Shown: positions 12,860 to 24,953 of the stretch, piece after piece
Numbering within the stretch: the first letter of the stretch is position 1
Layout: every line of letters begins with the position of its first letter
The notes under the pieces: generated by a model
Seen by the model: only the letters and a program-made list of their open reading frames with translations
What the model was told of the DNA's origin: nothing
The model's database searches: none
NCBI GenBank assembly: GCA_016946835.1
Contig: JACVTC010000056.1
Coordinates: 936,001-1,000,000 of the forward strand
Reading direction: 5' to 3'
DNA length: 64,000 nucleotides
Source of the DNA: Neocallimastix lanati (nom. inval.)
Lineage: Eukaryota; Neocallimastigomycota; Neocallimastigomycetes; Neocallimastigales; Neocallimastigaceae
Translations under genes and position numbers: made by a program

Positions 12860-13107
12860 TATAGTCATTCAAATTATAATTCGAATTGAAAAAATAATAT
12901 ATTCAGTCAATTATAATTTGAACTGAAAATTAGTATAATCAATAAAATTTTATATTGAAATAAAATAAAAAAAATAATAATAATAATAAAATAATAAAAT
13001 AGTCAGTCAATTATAATTTGAAATGAAAATCATATGGTCAGTCAAATAATTAATTTGAACTGTAAAAATAGTATAGTCAGTCATATAATTAATTTGAACT
13101 GAAAATA
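12860..13107 (+). repeat. Tandem hairpin array in the Copia-1 copy C leader
   Basis: About five units of the form GTCAGTCAA - A/T-rich loop - TTGAACTGA pair as TCAGT with ACTGA, extended by CAA/TTG around a one-base bulge. The first unit is decayed. They correspond to the seven units in copy D. Confidence 0.75.
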
Positions 13108-13594
13108 CTATTGTAATTATTAATAATAAAAATAAAAAAATATATATATTTTTAATTTCAATATTAATAAATGTAAATCAAGTATAAATACCTTTTTCAA
13201 ACATAAAAACCAATAATATAAATGTTTAATTAATTAACTTCAAATGACATAACAAATAATATTACATTAAAAATAAGATAAAAATAGAAACCAATCATAA
13301 TTCTGAAATATATTATTTTATAACACTTTTTTTTATTAAGTAATAAATATAACTTAACCAATTATCAAAAATATATATTATTAAAGTTTATTATAAATCA
13401 TCATCATAGAAATATTAAACAATATATATTTCAATTTACATTTATTTAATGAAAATAGAATAAGGTTTTAATTATTATACTGAATATGTATAAATAAACA
13501 TCCATACATACAACATATCCCTCATCAATTATTCTTTAAAAAATATTCGCATACTATAAAATATTAATAAATTATTAAAAAAAAATAAATTAAT

Positions 13595-16500
13595 TTGAAA
13601 CTCTCCACAATGGCTAACACAAGAAGAAACAATAGAAATGAAGTAATTACCATTGAAGAACCCATTGACATCAGGCCAACAATTAAATTTAACTACTCTG
13701 AAAATTTTAACAGAGTAGTTGAATTAAATACTGAAAACTATAATAGATGGAGAACCAAAATCCTTCATCTATTATCAATTAACAATCTAGTTAGCTATAT
13801 CACCAAAGAAAAGGTTAAGAAGTTAAGGAAAATAGATATACAAGATGACCTATCTGAGTACATAGAAGATGAATTTGATGACACATTGGTGTATGACAAA
13901 AACACCAATGTAGTTGATATCAATAACGATATCACAACAAAATGGATCGTCCTAAACAGTATTGGAGAAAAAACCCAAGACATTGTGCAAGGATCAAATA
14001 AAACCGCCTTTGAATTGTGGAGAATTCTAAAAAGATCTTTTACCAAAAACATCAACACGCGTAAATTAGAACTTAAAAACAAACTCGATAATTTGAAGTA
14101 TAACCCAGAAGTGGACATTAATATATTTATTGCTGAACTACAGAACACTATTGATGAACTCGAGAAAATAGATATTGACATTGAATCAAGTGTTTAAGTA
14201 GGCATCCTTAACAGAAGCCTCCCAGAAGAACTCCGTGGGATTAATGTTTTCCAATTTAAAAATGATTGGAATAAATGCAGTGAATATGTTAAGGATGTAT
14301 TGCCTGAAATAATCTCTTCAAACCTAAAAGAATCCTTAACAAATAATCAAAATAATAAAAATATATTTTCAATAGAAAATAATACTAACATTAATACAAA
14401 TAAGAAAAAACTTACTAAATTAAAAAACATCTACTAAAAAGACCAAAAATGGTAGATGTAATTACTGTAGTAAATGAGGCCATTTCTTTTATGACTGTAA
14501 AAATAGAAGAGATAATAAAAATAATAACAAAAGAAGAAAAATTTTCAAATGGAAAAGAAATAATTTTAAAAGAAAATATAATAAACGTAGAAATTATGCA
14601 AATTTCATGGAAAAAGAAAGGTACGATACAAGCTATGCCGATTCTTTTACCAAGGATTACAATTCTCAAGAAAATCTTGATATTAATTTTGCCGAAATAA
14701 ATAAACAAAACGAAGAAAATAAACAAAAAGAAATGATGTATTGGATATTGGACTCCGGCGCATCAATTAAAATTACTGGTCATTTAAATAAATTACATAA
14801 TATTCAAAAGTGCAATGACAAAGTTTATTTACCTAATAATCAAGTTATATCAACAAAATTTAAAGGAGACCTCATAGGATACATTAGTAATTACAAAATA
14901 ATCATTAAGAATATTTATTACTCACCAAAAATAGATAAAAATTTATTATCAATTGGAAATCTTACACAACAAGGATACAAAATAATTTTCAATAATACTA
15001 ATAATAAATCATATGCACTAATTTATGACGAACACAATCAAGGAATATTATCAATTAAATCGAACCAATCTAATACATTTAAATTTTGGATTTTAACTCA
15101 ACCATTAAATTTTCAAAACAACCAATATAATAATAATTTGGTTGAAGTCAATTATACACATTTGAAATCAATTGATAAACTAAATTTATGGCATTGTCGT
15201 TTTGCCCATTTTATATCAATAGTATCAAAAATAAAATTTTAAAAATCAACATAAACTCAAAGTGCCCTATTTGTAGTTAATCAAAACTAAAAAATAAGCC
15301 CTTCAAATCATCACATAATAGAACCAAAAATATATTTCAACCAATACACATGGATCTTATAGGTCCAATACAAAACTCTAATTATGACAATAAATATATC
15401 TTAACCATTTTGGATAACCATTCAAGATTTGGATGGACTCTCTTTATGAAGAGTAAATCAGAAACTTTTTATCACTTCCATAATTGGTTTAATAAAATAA
15501 AAAATCAATTTAACAAAAGAATTCAATATATCCGTAAAGATAATGGCAATGAATTTAACAACAAAAATTTCAAACAATTCTGCGTTGACTTTGGAATACA
15601 ACATCAATTTACTGTTCCCTACCACCCACAACAAAATGGTAGAATTGAACGATTCAACGGTACTATAATCAATTCTGTAAAGACAATGTTAAATGACGCA
15701 AAACTGAGCTTACAATTTTGGGAAGATGGCGTCTCTACTTTCAACTACATTCATAATCGAATCCCTCATAAAGGGATAAATAATAAAATTCCATATGAAC
15801 TTCTAACCAATAACAAAGTTGATTATTCAAACCTACGTGTCTTCGGATGTAAAGTTTTTTATTACGTTCCAAAACTATTCCGTACCAAATTTCAAAATAA
15901 TTCATCTCCTGGCATATTCTTGGGGTATGTTGATAATCCTACAGCATATAAAATTTTTGATATAACAAATAATAAAATTATAATTTCACGAAATGTTGAA
16001 TTCTTTGAATTTACACCAGGAAATTCACATTTATCTCATTGCAATAATGACATCTCAAATATTATTAACTTCAATAATACTAACAATAATAATCCGTATC
16101 ATCAATATAATAACAATTATAAGTCAAATAATATTTAAATATTAGACAATACTCAAATAAATGAAAATAATATACCAAGTAAAAACATTCAAATAAAAAA
16201 TAAAAGAACATATAACAAAAGAAGAAACAACAATAATAACAACACCAAAAATATTAATAATAATCAAAACAAAGATTATAATAATAATATAGAATCCAAG
16301 ATAATAACATTAACAACAACAACAATAACACAAACATCAACAATAACACAAACAGCAATAATAACAAAATAAATAATAATATTAATCAAAACGACAATAT
16401 TATCACTGTCAGTAATAAAAACAATCATAATAATTCAAATACAGACAGATATAACTCAAACAATAATAACGATAACAACAATGAACAACGAATCATTAAT

Positions 16501-18135
16501 AACTTAACGAATAACAAATTATTTTACATAGAATCTTCTACACATTTAGGAAAGAGAATTAAAAATGAAAACTTCATATTAAATTCAAATAACAAAAAAT
16601 AAAAATCATTAAAAGAATTACGCGAACCAAATAATTATGATGATATCTTTAATTTAAATGATAAAAATGAATGGTTAAAATCAGTCGATAATGAACTCGA
16701 CAATAAGAGAAATCTAAAAGTATATGAAACAATTAATAAAATACCTAAGAACGCAAACTTAATATCATCAAGATGGATTTTCAAATTCAAACGAAACTCA
16801 AATGGAGAAATAATCAAAAGAAAATCAAGATTAGTAGCAAAGGGATTTACGCAAGAATACGGCATAGATTATAAAGAAACCTTTGCATCTACCTTAAAAC
16901 AGGATTCAATAAGAATCTTTACAGCAATTGCTACTCAGAACAATTTTGAAATAAACCAAATAGATATAACTGCTGCCCCTATTTAAATGCTGAATTAAAT
17001 GAAGATTTGTATATGAAACCACCCAAAGGACATGAAGATTACAATAAGAAATTTTGGAAATTGAAGAAGACAATATACGGACTGAAACAAAGTGGTGCCA
17101 AGTGGAATGATAAATTAAACTGCTATCTAATAAAAATTGGATATAAAAAACTTATAAGTGAACCTTGTCTGTACGTTAAATTTAATAAAGGAAAACTTTT
17201 AAGTATGTTAGTTATATATGTGGATGATATTTTAATATCAGGATCAAAGAAAACAATAGAAAGTGTAAAATTATTAATTGAGAAAAAGTTCAAAATGAAA
17301 GATATAGGTAATGTTGATTATATTATTGGAATAAAATTTATAAAACATAAAAATGGTTACTTTTTACATCAACACAGATATATAGATGAATTACTTTCTA
17401 AGTTTAATATGAAAAATTGTACACCTCTTAGAATTATGACTCCAATTGAAAATGAAGATCTTAGGAAGGTAAAAGTAGATGAAACAAAATATAGAAGCAT
17501 AATAGGAAATTTATTATATCTCAGTATATGTACAAGACCCGACATTATCTTCTCAGTATCAAAAGCAGCTAGAAGAGCAAAGGACCCAAATATGGAAGAC
17601 TGGAATAACGTAATGAGAATATTAAGATATTTAAAAGGAACTAAAAAATATGGAATAAATTTCACAAATAATCCGAATGTTAAAGCATATGTCGATTCGG
17701 ATTACGGAGGTGACTTGGAAACTAGACGTTCAACAACAGGATTCTTAATAACATTTGGTGGTGCACCAACAAGCTGGTGTTCAAAGTTACAAAAATCAAT
17801 ATCGACTTCAACAGCCGAGTCCGAATATTACAGTCTTAGAGAATGCGGTAAACAATGTATATGGTACTTAAATTTATTCGAAGAATTGAACTTAAATATT
17901 AAAAATATTGAAGTAAATGTTGACAATAAAGCAGTTATTTATAATGCTAAAAATCAAAGTATCAACCCAAAAACTAAACATGTAGACATTAGGGTTTATT
18001 ACATAAGAGAAATAGTCAAAGAAAATAAAATCTATCTTAAATATATAAAATCTGAAAACAATCTCGCTGATGGGTTTACGAAGTATTTAAATGGGACATT
18101 AATGGATAAATTTAGAAATTTAGAAATTCCTTATT
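13595..18135 (+). pseudogene. Copia-1 copy C gag-pol coding region (broken)
   Basis: The order and sequence match copy D: gag, protease (ILDSGASI), integrase (DLIGP, the DNG...EF box, HPQQNGRIERFNG), Asn-rich linker, reverse transcriptase (YVDDIL; LKKTIYGLKQSGAKWN) and RNase H (STAESEYYSLRECGKQCIW). It is broken at roughly eight to ten places and is not expected to make a full polyprotein. Confidence 0.92.
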
Positions 18136-18183
18136 AACAAAAATTGATGATTTATATTATATTTGAAATAATATAAATAAAAA

Positions 18184-18220
18184 ATATGACATTTTAGGAA
18201 AGTCATATTTTAGGAGGAAT
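18184..18220 (+). promoter_or_regulatory. Copia-1 copy C pre-PPT hairpin and polypurine tract
   Basis: AATATGAC (18184-18191) and GTCATATT (18203-18210) form a perfect 8-bp stem with an 11-nt loop. The purine tract AGGAGGAA (18213-18220) touches the 3' LTR. Confidence 0.75.
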
Positions 18221-18459
18221 GTTAGAATATAAAAAAAAAAATAAATACTTAATAATGACCTTAATATAATTTTACCCAATCAGAATATTATTATATTTAA
18301 ATAAAATTATAAAAGAAATAAAATGTAACCTTGTTAAAAACATACACTTTTGTAATCATAAAAATAAAGATAAATAAAGTTAAATATTAAGTATTATATA
18401 TAAAATGCTACTCTAAAAATATATCTAATTTTCTCAATATTTGTTTTTGGTGTTTAATA
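18221..18459 (+). repeat. Copia-1 copy C 3' LTR
   Basis: It begins TGTTAGAATATAA and ends TGTTTAATA, and matches the 5' LTR at 12276. Confidence 0.92.
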
Positions 18460-19460
18460 AATCCAATATTATTAATAAAAGCTTGATAATACAATGAAAT
18501 AGAAATTATTATGAATTAAAGTTTGAAAATGTGATAAAATAATTGGGGGTCAAAACTATTTATTGTACAAATTTAGATAATTTATATAATTTTATTGTAA
18601 TGTTTTTGAATTATTGGATATATAATTTTATTAAATTTTTTTTTATTAATATTTATATATATATTTTTTTTTATAATATATTTTTTTTATTAAATAAATT
18701 TTGTTTATATTGTATGTATCCTTTAATTCGTGTATAAAATTAAGCAATATAGGACATTTAAATTTATTAGGTACTATTAATAGTAACAAATTTTGTTTTG
18801 TGCATGTATATTATCGCGTATATTAAGTGTACTTAGTTTATAGCTATGAATATACTTGATTACTTCTTTTATATATTAACTTAATTTAGTTATGATTTAT
18901 TTTTCATAAAAATGAAATTTATAATGCTTTTACTTAATTTAATATAAATTAAAATATGAATATTGAATTTTTATTACATATTTTATTATTGTTGGTGCTT
19001 TTAATTGTTTTGTAATTCGTGGATATATTATTATAGCTAAGATATATTGGTTGCTTTTGTTTATTTGTATTGTTTAGTAATATAAAATTGTTATCTTTAT
19101 TAAATATTTATATTAAATTTTAATATAGGTACAACATTATTTTTAAAAATATAAACGTAATATAAGTATCTAATTTTTGTTTATATTAATTTAATTTGAA
19201 TGTTAATTTTAGAAACAATATAATATTACTTAAAATGTAAAGATAATTTTAGTTTAATAATATATGTTTTGATATTATTTTCAGATTAACATTTTATTAA
19301 CTGACAATTATTATATTTTCAGTTTAATAATATTGTTTAGTTATCTTCCTATCAAATTTTTATTTAATAATTTCAATTGATTTATCTTATTATTTTAAGA
19401 TCAATTGATTTCTTTATTATTTGCAGATTAACATTTATGTTACCTGATTATTATTCTATT
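18460..19460. other. A+T-rich spacer, no gene seen
   Basis: Low-complexity A/T sequence. A 64-codon open frame at 18543-18737 is almost entirely Phe/Tyr/Ile/Leu/Asn, as expected from base composition, and is not supported as a gene. Imperfect repeats containing GCAGATTAACATTT occur near 19280-19440. Confidence 0.5.
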
Positions 19461-19669
19461 TGTGAAAAGTATAAATCTCTTTTTTTATTATATAAGAATA
19501 AAGAATAGTATGCTTACATAATTTTATACTTCTTTATGGTATTTATAGTAAAAATAATATGTGGCTTTTTGTTACTATTGGTCACATATCTTACACTAAT
19601 ATATTAATTTATATAACATTACTCCTTTAAATAATATAACTCTAAATCTTAATATTTTTGTTTCTAACA
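19461..19669 (-). repeat. LTR-3 3' LTR (truncated copy)
   Basis: Read on the minus strand it begins TGTTAGAAACAAAAATATTA and ends ACTTTTCACA. It matches the LTRs at 31328-31534 and 35293-35499. Confidence 0.88.
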
Positions 19670-19715
19670 TACCCCCTCAAGTCTAACTTTGGGTGAAAGT
19701 TAGAATTGAAGAGAA
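19670..19715 (-). promoter_or_regulatory. LTR-3 polypurine tract and pre-PPT hairpin
   Basis: On the minus strand, TCAATTCTAACTTT and AAAGTTAGACTTGA form a nearly perfect 14-bp stem around a CACCC loop. The stem runs directly into GGGGGTA and the LTR start. The same hairpin occurs at 31535 and, in related form, in LTR-4. Confidence 0.75.
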
Positions 19716-19979
19716 ATATTGCAAATGTATTACTATATAAAATAATATTTTTAATAATAATACAACTAACATATTATTAAGTGTATTAAAAGAATTATTT
19801 TTATTTTTATTTGTAAACTTAAGAATTTTTTTTATATATTTTAAATTCTAACGTTTCCCCTTACTTTCAAATTGGATTAGAGTTATTTTTTTTATTATTA
19901 CTATTATTTATTAATCTTTCTTTACTTAAATTATTATTATGTCTTTTTATCTTATTTTATTATTATTATTATTTTTTAT

Positions 19980-21160
19980 TTATATGAATCACTTTCTGGG
20001 AAATAATTTATTGTTTGATGATAGAAAATATTCATAGAATCATACATAGATTGAAGGTAAATTGGTATATCAGCCTTACCCTTAGCTTCTAATAATTCAA
20101 TATTTTTAATAACTTCTTCACATAATAATTCATATTTATCCTTCTTTATTTTATAAAATTGTTCTTGTTCCCTTAATATTGAGGTAGCACGTCTACATTC
20201 TTGAATGCCATTAATTTCGGTACTTAATCTTTATTTTGTTTGAGCAATCATTTGAGTAGTAATATCCATTTCAGTACGAACATTATTATAATGTAAACAG
20301 AATCTTCGGCATCACGAATAGCTTTATCTAAGAAAGTTTTTAGCCATTCATGGAAGTTTTCCATAACAGGTAAGTATAAATAATTAATATCTTTAGAACT
20401 TGAACTTAAAGAATAACTAACAAGATTTATCCATTTTTTTTTTATAAAACAACTTTATCTCCTTTTGATTTTGCATCTTTAGATACAAAGGCAAATCGCT
20501 TTTGTTCGTTCATAGTTGTTTTCATACAATTAATCATCTTTTTAATATTATCTTCGTTTGTTTGATATATTTCTTCAATCTATTAAGTATATCAATAGTC
20601 GTATCAACCTTTGGATCAACAGTTTTAACTGATTAGAAAAAGCCAAACTGAGCGTTAACTTGTTTTTTAAAAGCTTGATTAAAGCAAGCTGAAAATAAAT
20701 AAAAAAAAATTACAAAACTATAACAATATATAATTTATAATATTGGTTTATTGTTGATTATTACATTTATACTAATATATTTTTTTTTATTTTATATATA
20801 CATTGATTATATTAAGAGTATTGTATATAACTGTATTTAAATAAAGTGTGTTTTTTATTATTATTATTTTTTTTTTTTTTTTTTTTTTTTTACTAATTAT
20901 AAATAATAAAATTTAATTCATTTGATAAAATGCTGTATTTGTCATCATGTATTACTAGAATATCTCCATTAAATTAATTATAATTTTTATAAAATAAATA
21001 TAACACTGTTTCAAAATCTACAATGCATTTGTCATTTATTTGTTAATTCAAAGTAATATCTTTTAAATAATAATAAATTGCGAAGGATAAACGTAACTTC
21101 TTATTTTCAATAATATTAAAACACCATTGCGAAGATTCATCGGATAAATGAGTTAATTTC
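19980..21160 (-). pseudogene. Host-like gene fragment (BAR-domain-like) inside LTR-3
   Basis: The minus strand reads as ordinary soluble protein in several frames: MKLTHLSDESSQWCFNIIEN near 21160, KKMINCMKTTMNEQKRFAF near 20510, MENFHEWLKTFLDKAIRD near 20330 and YLQSMYDSMNIFYHQ near 20040. Long charged amphipathic helices, a conserved KYELL segment and the closing LQSMYDSMN-type helix resemble fungal BAR-domain (membrane-curving) proteins. That assignment is by pattern only. A pyrimidine tract ending TTTTCAG near 20692 looks like an unspliced intron 3' end between two coding blocks. The fragment has the same orientation as the LTRs. It is broken and not expected to be expressed as a full protein. 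Confidence 0.5.
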
Positions 21161-21420
21161 ATAAAAAATTAATTAATATCTTAAATTCTTATTGTAAAAT
21201 AAATCAATTCCAACAATAATTAAAAATATATAAAACTTAACATGTACAAATCAACAATTCTGTAATATAAATTTAAAATATTCATTAAACATAAATTTAA
21301 AATATTTATGATATATACAAATTTTAATTATTTTCGAAAATAAGTATCAATTTTTATATATTATTTAATGAATACATTAAATATTAGGAATAAAAATAAT
21401 AAAAAAAAATAATAAAATAC

Positions 21421-21530
21421 CAAGCTGAATTTAGTCAGCGGTATAATTAAAAAGCTGAGAAGTCAGCGTTATTATAAACAGCTGAATATTGTCAGCGTTA
21501 TAATAAAGAGCTGAAAAGTCAGCGATAATA
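21421..21530. repeat. Isolated hairpin array (GTCAGC...GCTGA units)
   Basis: Three full units and one partial unit of GTCAGCG(N) - A/T-rich loop - GCTGA are spaced about 28-35 nt apart. The stem matches the Copia-2 leader type but the loops do not. It lies about 260 bp beyond the end of the truncated LTR-3 copy, where a leader would be expected. The strand cannot be decided because each unit is self-complementary. Confidence 0.65.
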
Positions 21531-22768
21531 GTAATTATACTATTACTTAAAAAATATGTAAATAAATAATTAAATAAATATATAATATAAATATATTATT
21601 TATATATGAAAAAAAAAAAAAAATAATATAATTGGATTTTATATTTTAATAATTTGAATAATTAATAATAAAAAAAACATATTTATAATTAATATATATA
21701 TATATGAAAAAGACTTCATAACTTGTAAGTATGACATTTTCTCATTGTAATCTTTAAATTGTATTATTAATATATTTATTTTAAAAAATTTCAGTTTCTA
21801 CAATAAAGTTATATATTTTTATAAGAATATAGGCTGTATATTTTTTATAAAATGTAATTTATAATAATATCGAACCTAAAATAAAAACTTATAAAAAATT
21901 AGTAAATACAAAAGAATGTTTATAAATAACAGAAATTAATTTGAAAGATTTATACATATCTACATAGAATACATTTAATAAAAAATATCATTAAATAAAA
22001 ATAAATTTCTTAAATTTAAAATAAAGAAATAAAAATAAAATATAAATTTGTTTTAATAATAATAATAATAAATATAAAAAATATATATATATTTATAAAT
22101 AATAAAAAAAAAGCGAAAAGAGAAATATAGATTAAAAGTGGAAAAATAATTTAAAATAAATTAATTTATAAAGAATATATATAAAAAACAATTAATATTA
22201 AAGAAGTATTTATATAAAGCAATAAAAAGTGTTTATTTATTTTAATTCAAAAAAAAAAAAAAAAAAAAAAGGTTTTTATATATATATATAATATTTATTA
22301 TATTTATTATAATTTATTATATATTAATTATATATAAATATAAATTTTAAACAACATAGAGGTTTAAAATTTTAATAAATAAATTTGTTAAAAAGTATTT
22401 ATAGGAGAAATTAATAAAAAAATAAAAAATATATTTTAAATACAAAAAAAAAAAAAAAAAAAGGTTTTTATATATATATATTTTTTTTAAATTTTTAATT
22501 TTGAGTTTAAAAATCAGTACTTAATAATTAATTAATTAAAAGTCTAGTTTTTAAACTATCTCTTATTATTTTAGTTAATAATTATTTTATGTTATTTTGT
22601 TCTGAAAATAATTGTAATAATAGTAATATTGAAACAACTATAACGGATAAAATAACATAAATTAAATATGTACTAATTTAAATAATAATTATAATTTAAA
22701 TCAAAGTTTAACTTCAAAATTAGACAAACAAAACAACTTTAAATTTAATCAAAATGCAAACCACTTAC
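21531..22768. other. A+T-rich spacer with repeated poly-A/AGGTTTTTATATATATATA motif
   Basis: There are two copies of a long A run followed by GGTTTTTATATATATATA (near 22250-22290 and 22440-22480), as well as other homopolymers. No gene recognised. Confidence 0.5.
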
Positions 22769-22837
22769 AGAATCAATTATGGCTTCGCTCTCATTGTAGG
22801 ATGGATCTAAATAACGTCGATCATGTACAATTTCCAT
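22769..22837 (-). other. Possible first coding exon of an unrecognised gene
   Basis: On the minus strand an ATG (22837-22835) opens 23 codons reading MEIVHDRRYLDPSYNESEAI and then IDS, followed exactly by a consensus 5' splice site GTAAGT (22768-22763). Base composition is markedly less A+T-rich than the flanks. No partner exon was identified with confidence downstream. It may be a relic of the gene fragment carried by LTR-3 or LTR-4. No function is proposed. Confidence 0.35.
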
Positions 22838-22894
22838 TTTAAACTGAAAATGCGAAAAAAAAAAAAAATTAATACAACAAAAGATCTTAGATAA

Positions 22895-23071
22895 TGTGAT
22901 CATCGCTCAAAAGATCAAAGAACAAAATCAAGAATTAGCTCATTTTTAGCAAATATTGATGAAAAAGGAAAAATAAATGAAGAAATAGAAAATAAGAACA
23001 ATGTTTTGCTTTCTCCAATTGATTTAGATTTAATATCTAATAATTCAAGTAATTTATTATTAAAAAAATAG
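22895..23071 (+). other. Possible terminal coding exon, function unknown
   Basis: A plus-strand open stretch of 58 codons ends in a stop and is rich in charged residues (SSFLANIDEKGKINEEIENK, then LLSPIDLDLISNNSSNLLLK). It has no ATG start in frame and would need an upstream exon, which I could not define. It runs up to the end of the minus-strand frame at 23060. Confidence 0.3.
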
Positions 23072-24240
23072 TGTAAATATAAACAATAATTTATATATTA
23101 ATCCAAATGTAAACATTAACAACATCATAAGTAGTCCAATTAATCCAAAAATGACCAGTAAAGAAGCAACAGCACTATCAACAAATGGTATAAATAAATA
23201 CATTGAATTAATTCCATCTTTATCATAGAAAGCACCAGAACAACTAGCTTTAATATTATTATATTTTAATAACTCTTTAAGAGCTTTAGAATCAGAAATA
23301 GTAAGTTCATAATGACTAATTGAAGTAAGAATATCTTTATAATCAGTTGAGGAATCTGGAACATCAAAGACTATATCTTTATACTTCATTTGAATTTGTT
23401 CTGCTAATTATTACCTTCAGAATTTAATTGAGAACCTACAGTAGCTTTAACTTGAGTAATATCAGAAAAATCTTTGAAGTATCTGGTTCTGAATTTAAAT
23501 ATGCTACTCTGAAAATTTTTTTTTGATATTTTTCAATTTGTATTTTAAGTTCAACAAGAAAAATTTGATGAATAATAGAATTAAATAGAGCACCATTTTC
23601 ATTTTCTAAATAAATTGAATTAATAGGTAATGTAACGGAATAGGAGAGAATACCATAACTATCTAAATAATTTGAATAATAGAATTTTTTGTTCCATCAG
23701 TAATATATAATGTTTTCATTTTAATTGAAATGCCAGAATATTTGTTATAAAAATACCATTTTAAGTATCTATATCTATGATTCACAATTTATAAACAATC
23801 CTTGTTGTTATCTTAAATAATTATTTTCTTTTTGTTGTAAATCAGCCAAATCATTTTATTCGATATATATTATATAGTATTATACTAAAATTATAATGTA
23901 TTAATATTAAACACCGAATATAATTAAATTGCTTATAAGATTTAGTATCACTAGCTTTAGTATTGGAGTTATAACGAGCATACAAAATACAATGAACTCA
24001 ATTATAATCAAAAATCCTAGAATACCAAAAAAAAAAAAAAAAAAATTCAAGATTATGTTCAGTGTCAGTTTCCCTCTCTGGTTGTTTAGGTAAGATGCAT
24101 TCTCCATCACAATATCCTTTGCATATTCATCTTCAGTGGTTCAAGGATCTCCTACAAATCTACCACAATGTCCATCTATACAAAGTTTGATATCTCCGTT
24201 TTCATTAAATACACATCTAGTATCCACACATTTATTTGTA
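23060..24240 (-). pseudogene. Broken host-like gene for a Cys-containing membrane protein, inside LTR-4
   Basis: On the minus strand, pieces of one or two proteins are visible. A Cys-rich segment (LCIDGHCGRFVGDP) lies near 24170 and is followed by a 67-codon open frame (24110-23907) ending in a very hydrophobic stretch. Further on, a 109-codon frame (23389-23060) starts MKYKDIVFDVPDSSTDYKDI and ends in two hydrophobic segments that look like membrane spans. Stops and frame changes separate the pieces. The orientation is opposite to the adjacent LTR (24323-24562, plus), so the host sequence sits antisense in the element. The 24240-23755 part recurs nearly unchanged at 63090-63582. The protein family is not recognised. 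Confidence 0.5.
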
Positions 24241-24283
24241 AAGCATTAAATGAGGAATAATTATTTCCGCTGCAACTCTTAAT

Positions 24284-24322
24284 TCAAGTCTAACTTCATA
24301 GAAAGCTAGACTTGAGGGGGAG
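24284..24322 (+). promoter_or_regulatory. LTR-4 pre-PPT hairpin and polypurine tract
   Basis: TCAAGTCTA (24284-24292) and TAGACTTGA (24307-24315) form a perfect 9-bp stem that merges into GAGGGGGAG, which touches the LTR start at 24323. Confidence 0.75.
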
Positions 24323-24562
24323 TGTTAAAATATAAATATTGAAGTTTTGTATATATATAATCTTAAGGAGTTTTGTGATATATTTTAATATATATATTTT
24401 CAAGTATAAGACCAATAATATATTTGTGTAACCTAAATAAAATAACTATAAATATTTTATAATATAAAATTCTTTAATAATAACTCCTTTTAATAAAATA
24501 GATGAAATTAAATTTACATTTTCTATAAACATAAATAAAAACGAATCTTTTACTTTTTAAAA
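24323..24562 (+). repeat. LTR-4 3' LTR
   Basis: It begins TGTTAAAATATAAATATTG directly after the purine tract. It matches the minus-strand LTR at 62777-63015 (which ends TTTTTAACA) with about four differences. Confidence 0.8.
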
Positions 24563-24953
24563 ATTTTTATTAATAAAAACTGATTTTAATTTTATATTTG
24601 AATTAATTATACAATATATTAATTCGTTGTTAAAAATGTTATAATAGATAAATATTTTTCTATTTAATAATTTTTTTATTATGTTACATAAATTTATTAA
24701 TTTTTAATTTTTATTATATTTCTATGAATATATAAAGAAAATAAAAATTAAATAAAAGAAATATATAATTAAATAAAATTAATTATAAAATATTAAGTTA
24801 TAAATTAATTATTAAAATTATTATATTTAGGTAAATTCCTAAAGGATATTTTTTACCGTTATTTTAGAATAAAAATTTATGATAATTAAATTTACTTTTT
24901 TGTATTTAATTGATAATAATACTTAAGGAATAGGATTCGGATATTTAAAATTC
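24563..24953. other. A+T-rich 3' flank of Stealth gene 1
   Basis: No coding signal. It contains the 3' end of the minus-strand gene that starts at 27923. No clear polyadenylation element can be singled out in such A/T-rich DNA. Confidence 0.5.

Larger units (their letters stand above)
12276..18459 (+). mobile_element. Ty1/copia element, family Copia-1, copy C
   Basis: It has both LTRs (12276-12513 and 18221-18459), a half-tRNA primer-binding site, a hairpin-array leader, a gag-pol region and a pre-LTR hairpin with a purine tract. LTRs differ at about five positions plus homopolymer length, so the insertion is fairly young. The five bases on each side (AATAA and AATCC) do not form a clean target duplication, unlike the copy at 49757. 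The element is clearly broken, with roughly eight to ten breaks, many more than copy D despite similar LTR ages. Confidence 0.92.
19461..21166 (-). mobile_element. Non-coding LTR element, family LTR-3, truncated copy
   Basis: It matches the left part of the complete element at 31328-35499 in the same orientation: LTR (19461-19669), purine tract and hairpin, then about 1.5 kb of internal sequence containing a broken host-like gene. Similarity stops near 21166. No 5' LTR or primer-binding site is present on this side, so it is a 5'-truncated or rearranged copy. No gag or pol sequence is recognised. It is older than the 31-kb copy, with visibly more differences. Confidence 0.82.
23755..24562 (+). 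mobile_element. Non-coding LTR element, family LTR-4, 3' part
   Basis: It comprises internal sequence, a hairpin plus purine tract, and a 3' LTR. The same unit of about 806 bp recurs in inverted orientation at 62777-63582 with only a few differences. No gag or pol is recognised; the internal sequence is antisense host-like gene sequence. The left end is undefined and the 5' LTR was not found, so this copy looks partial. The high similarity of the two copies suggests recent movement. Confidence 0.7.

Noticed and set aside
18543-18737. 64-codon open frame after Copia-1 copy C
   Set aside because: Almost only Phe, Tyr, Ile, Leu and Asn in an A/T desert, with no homology and no context.
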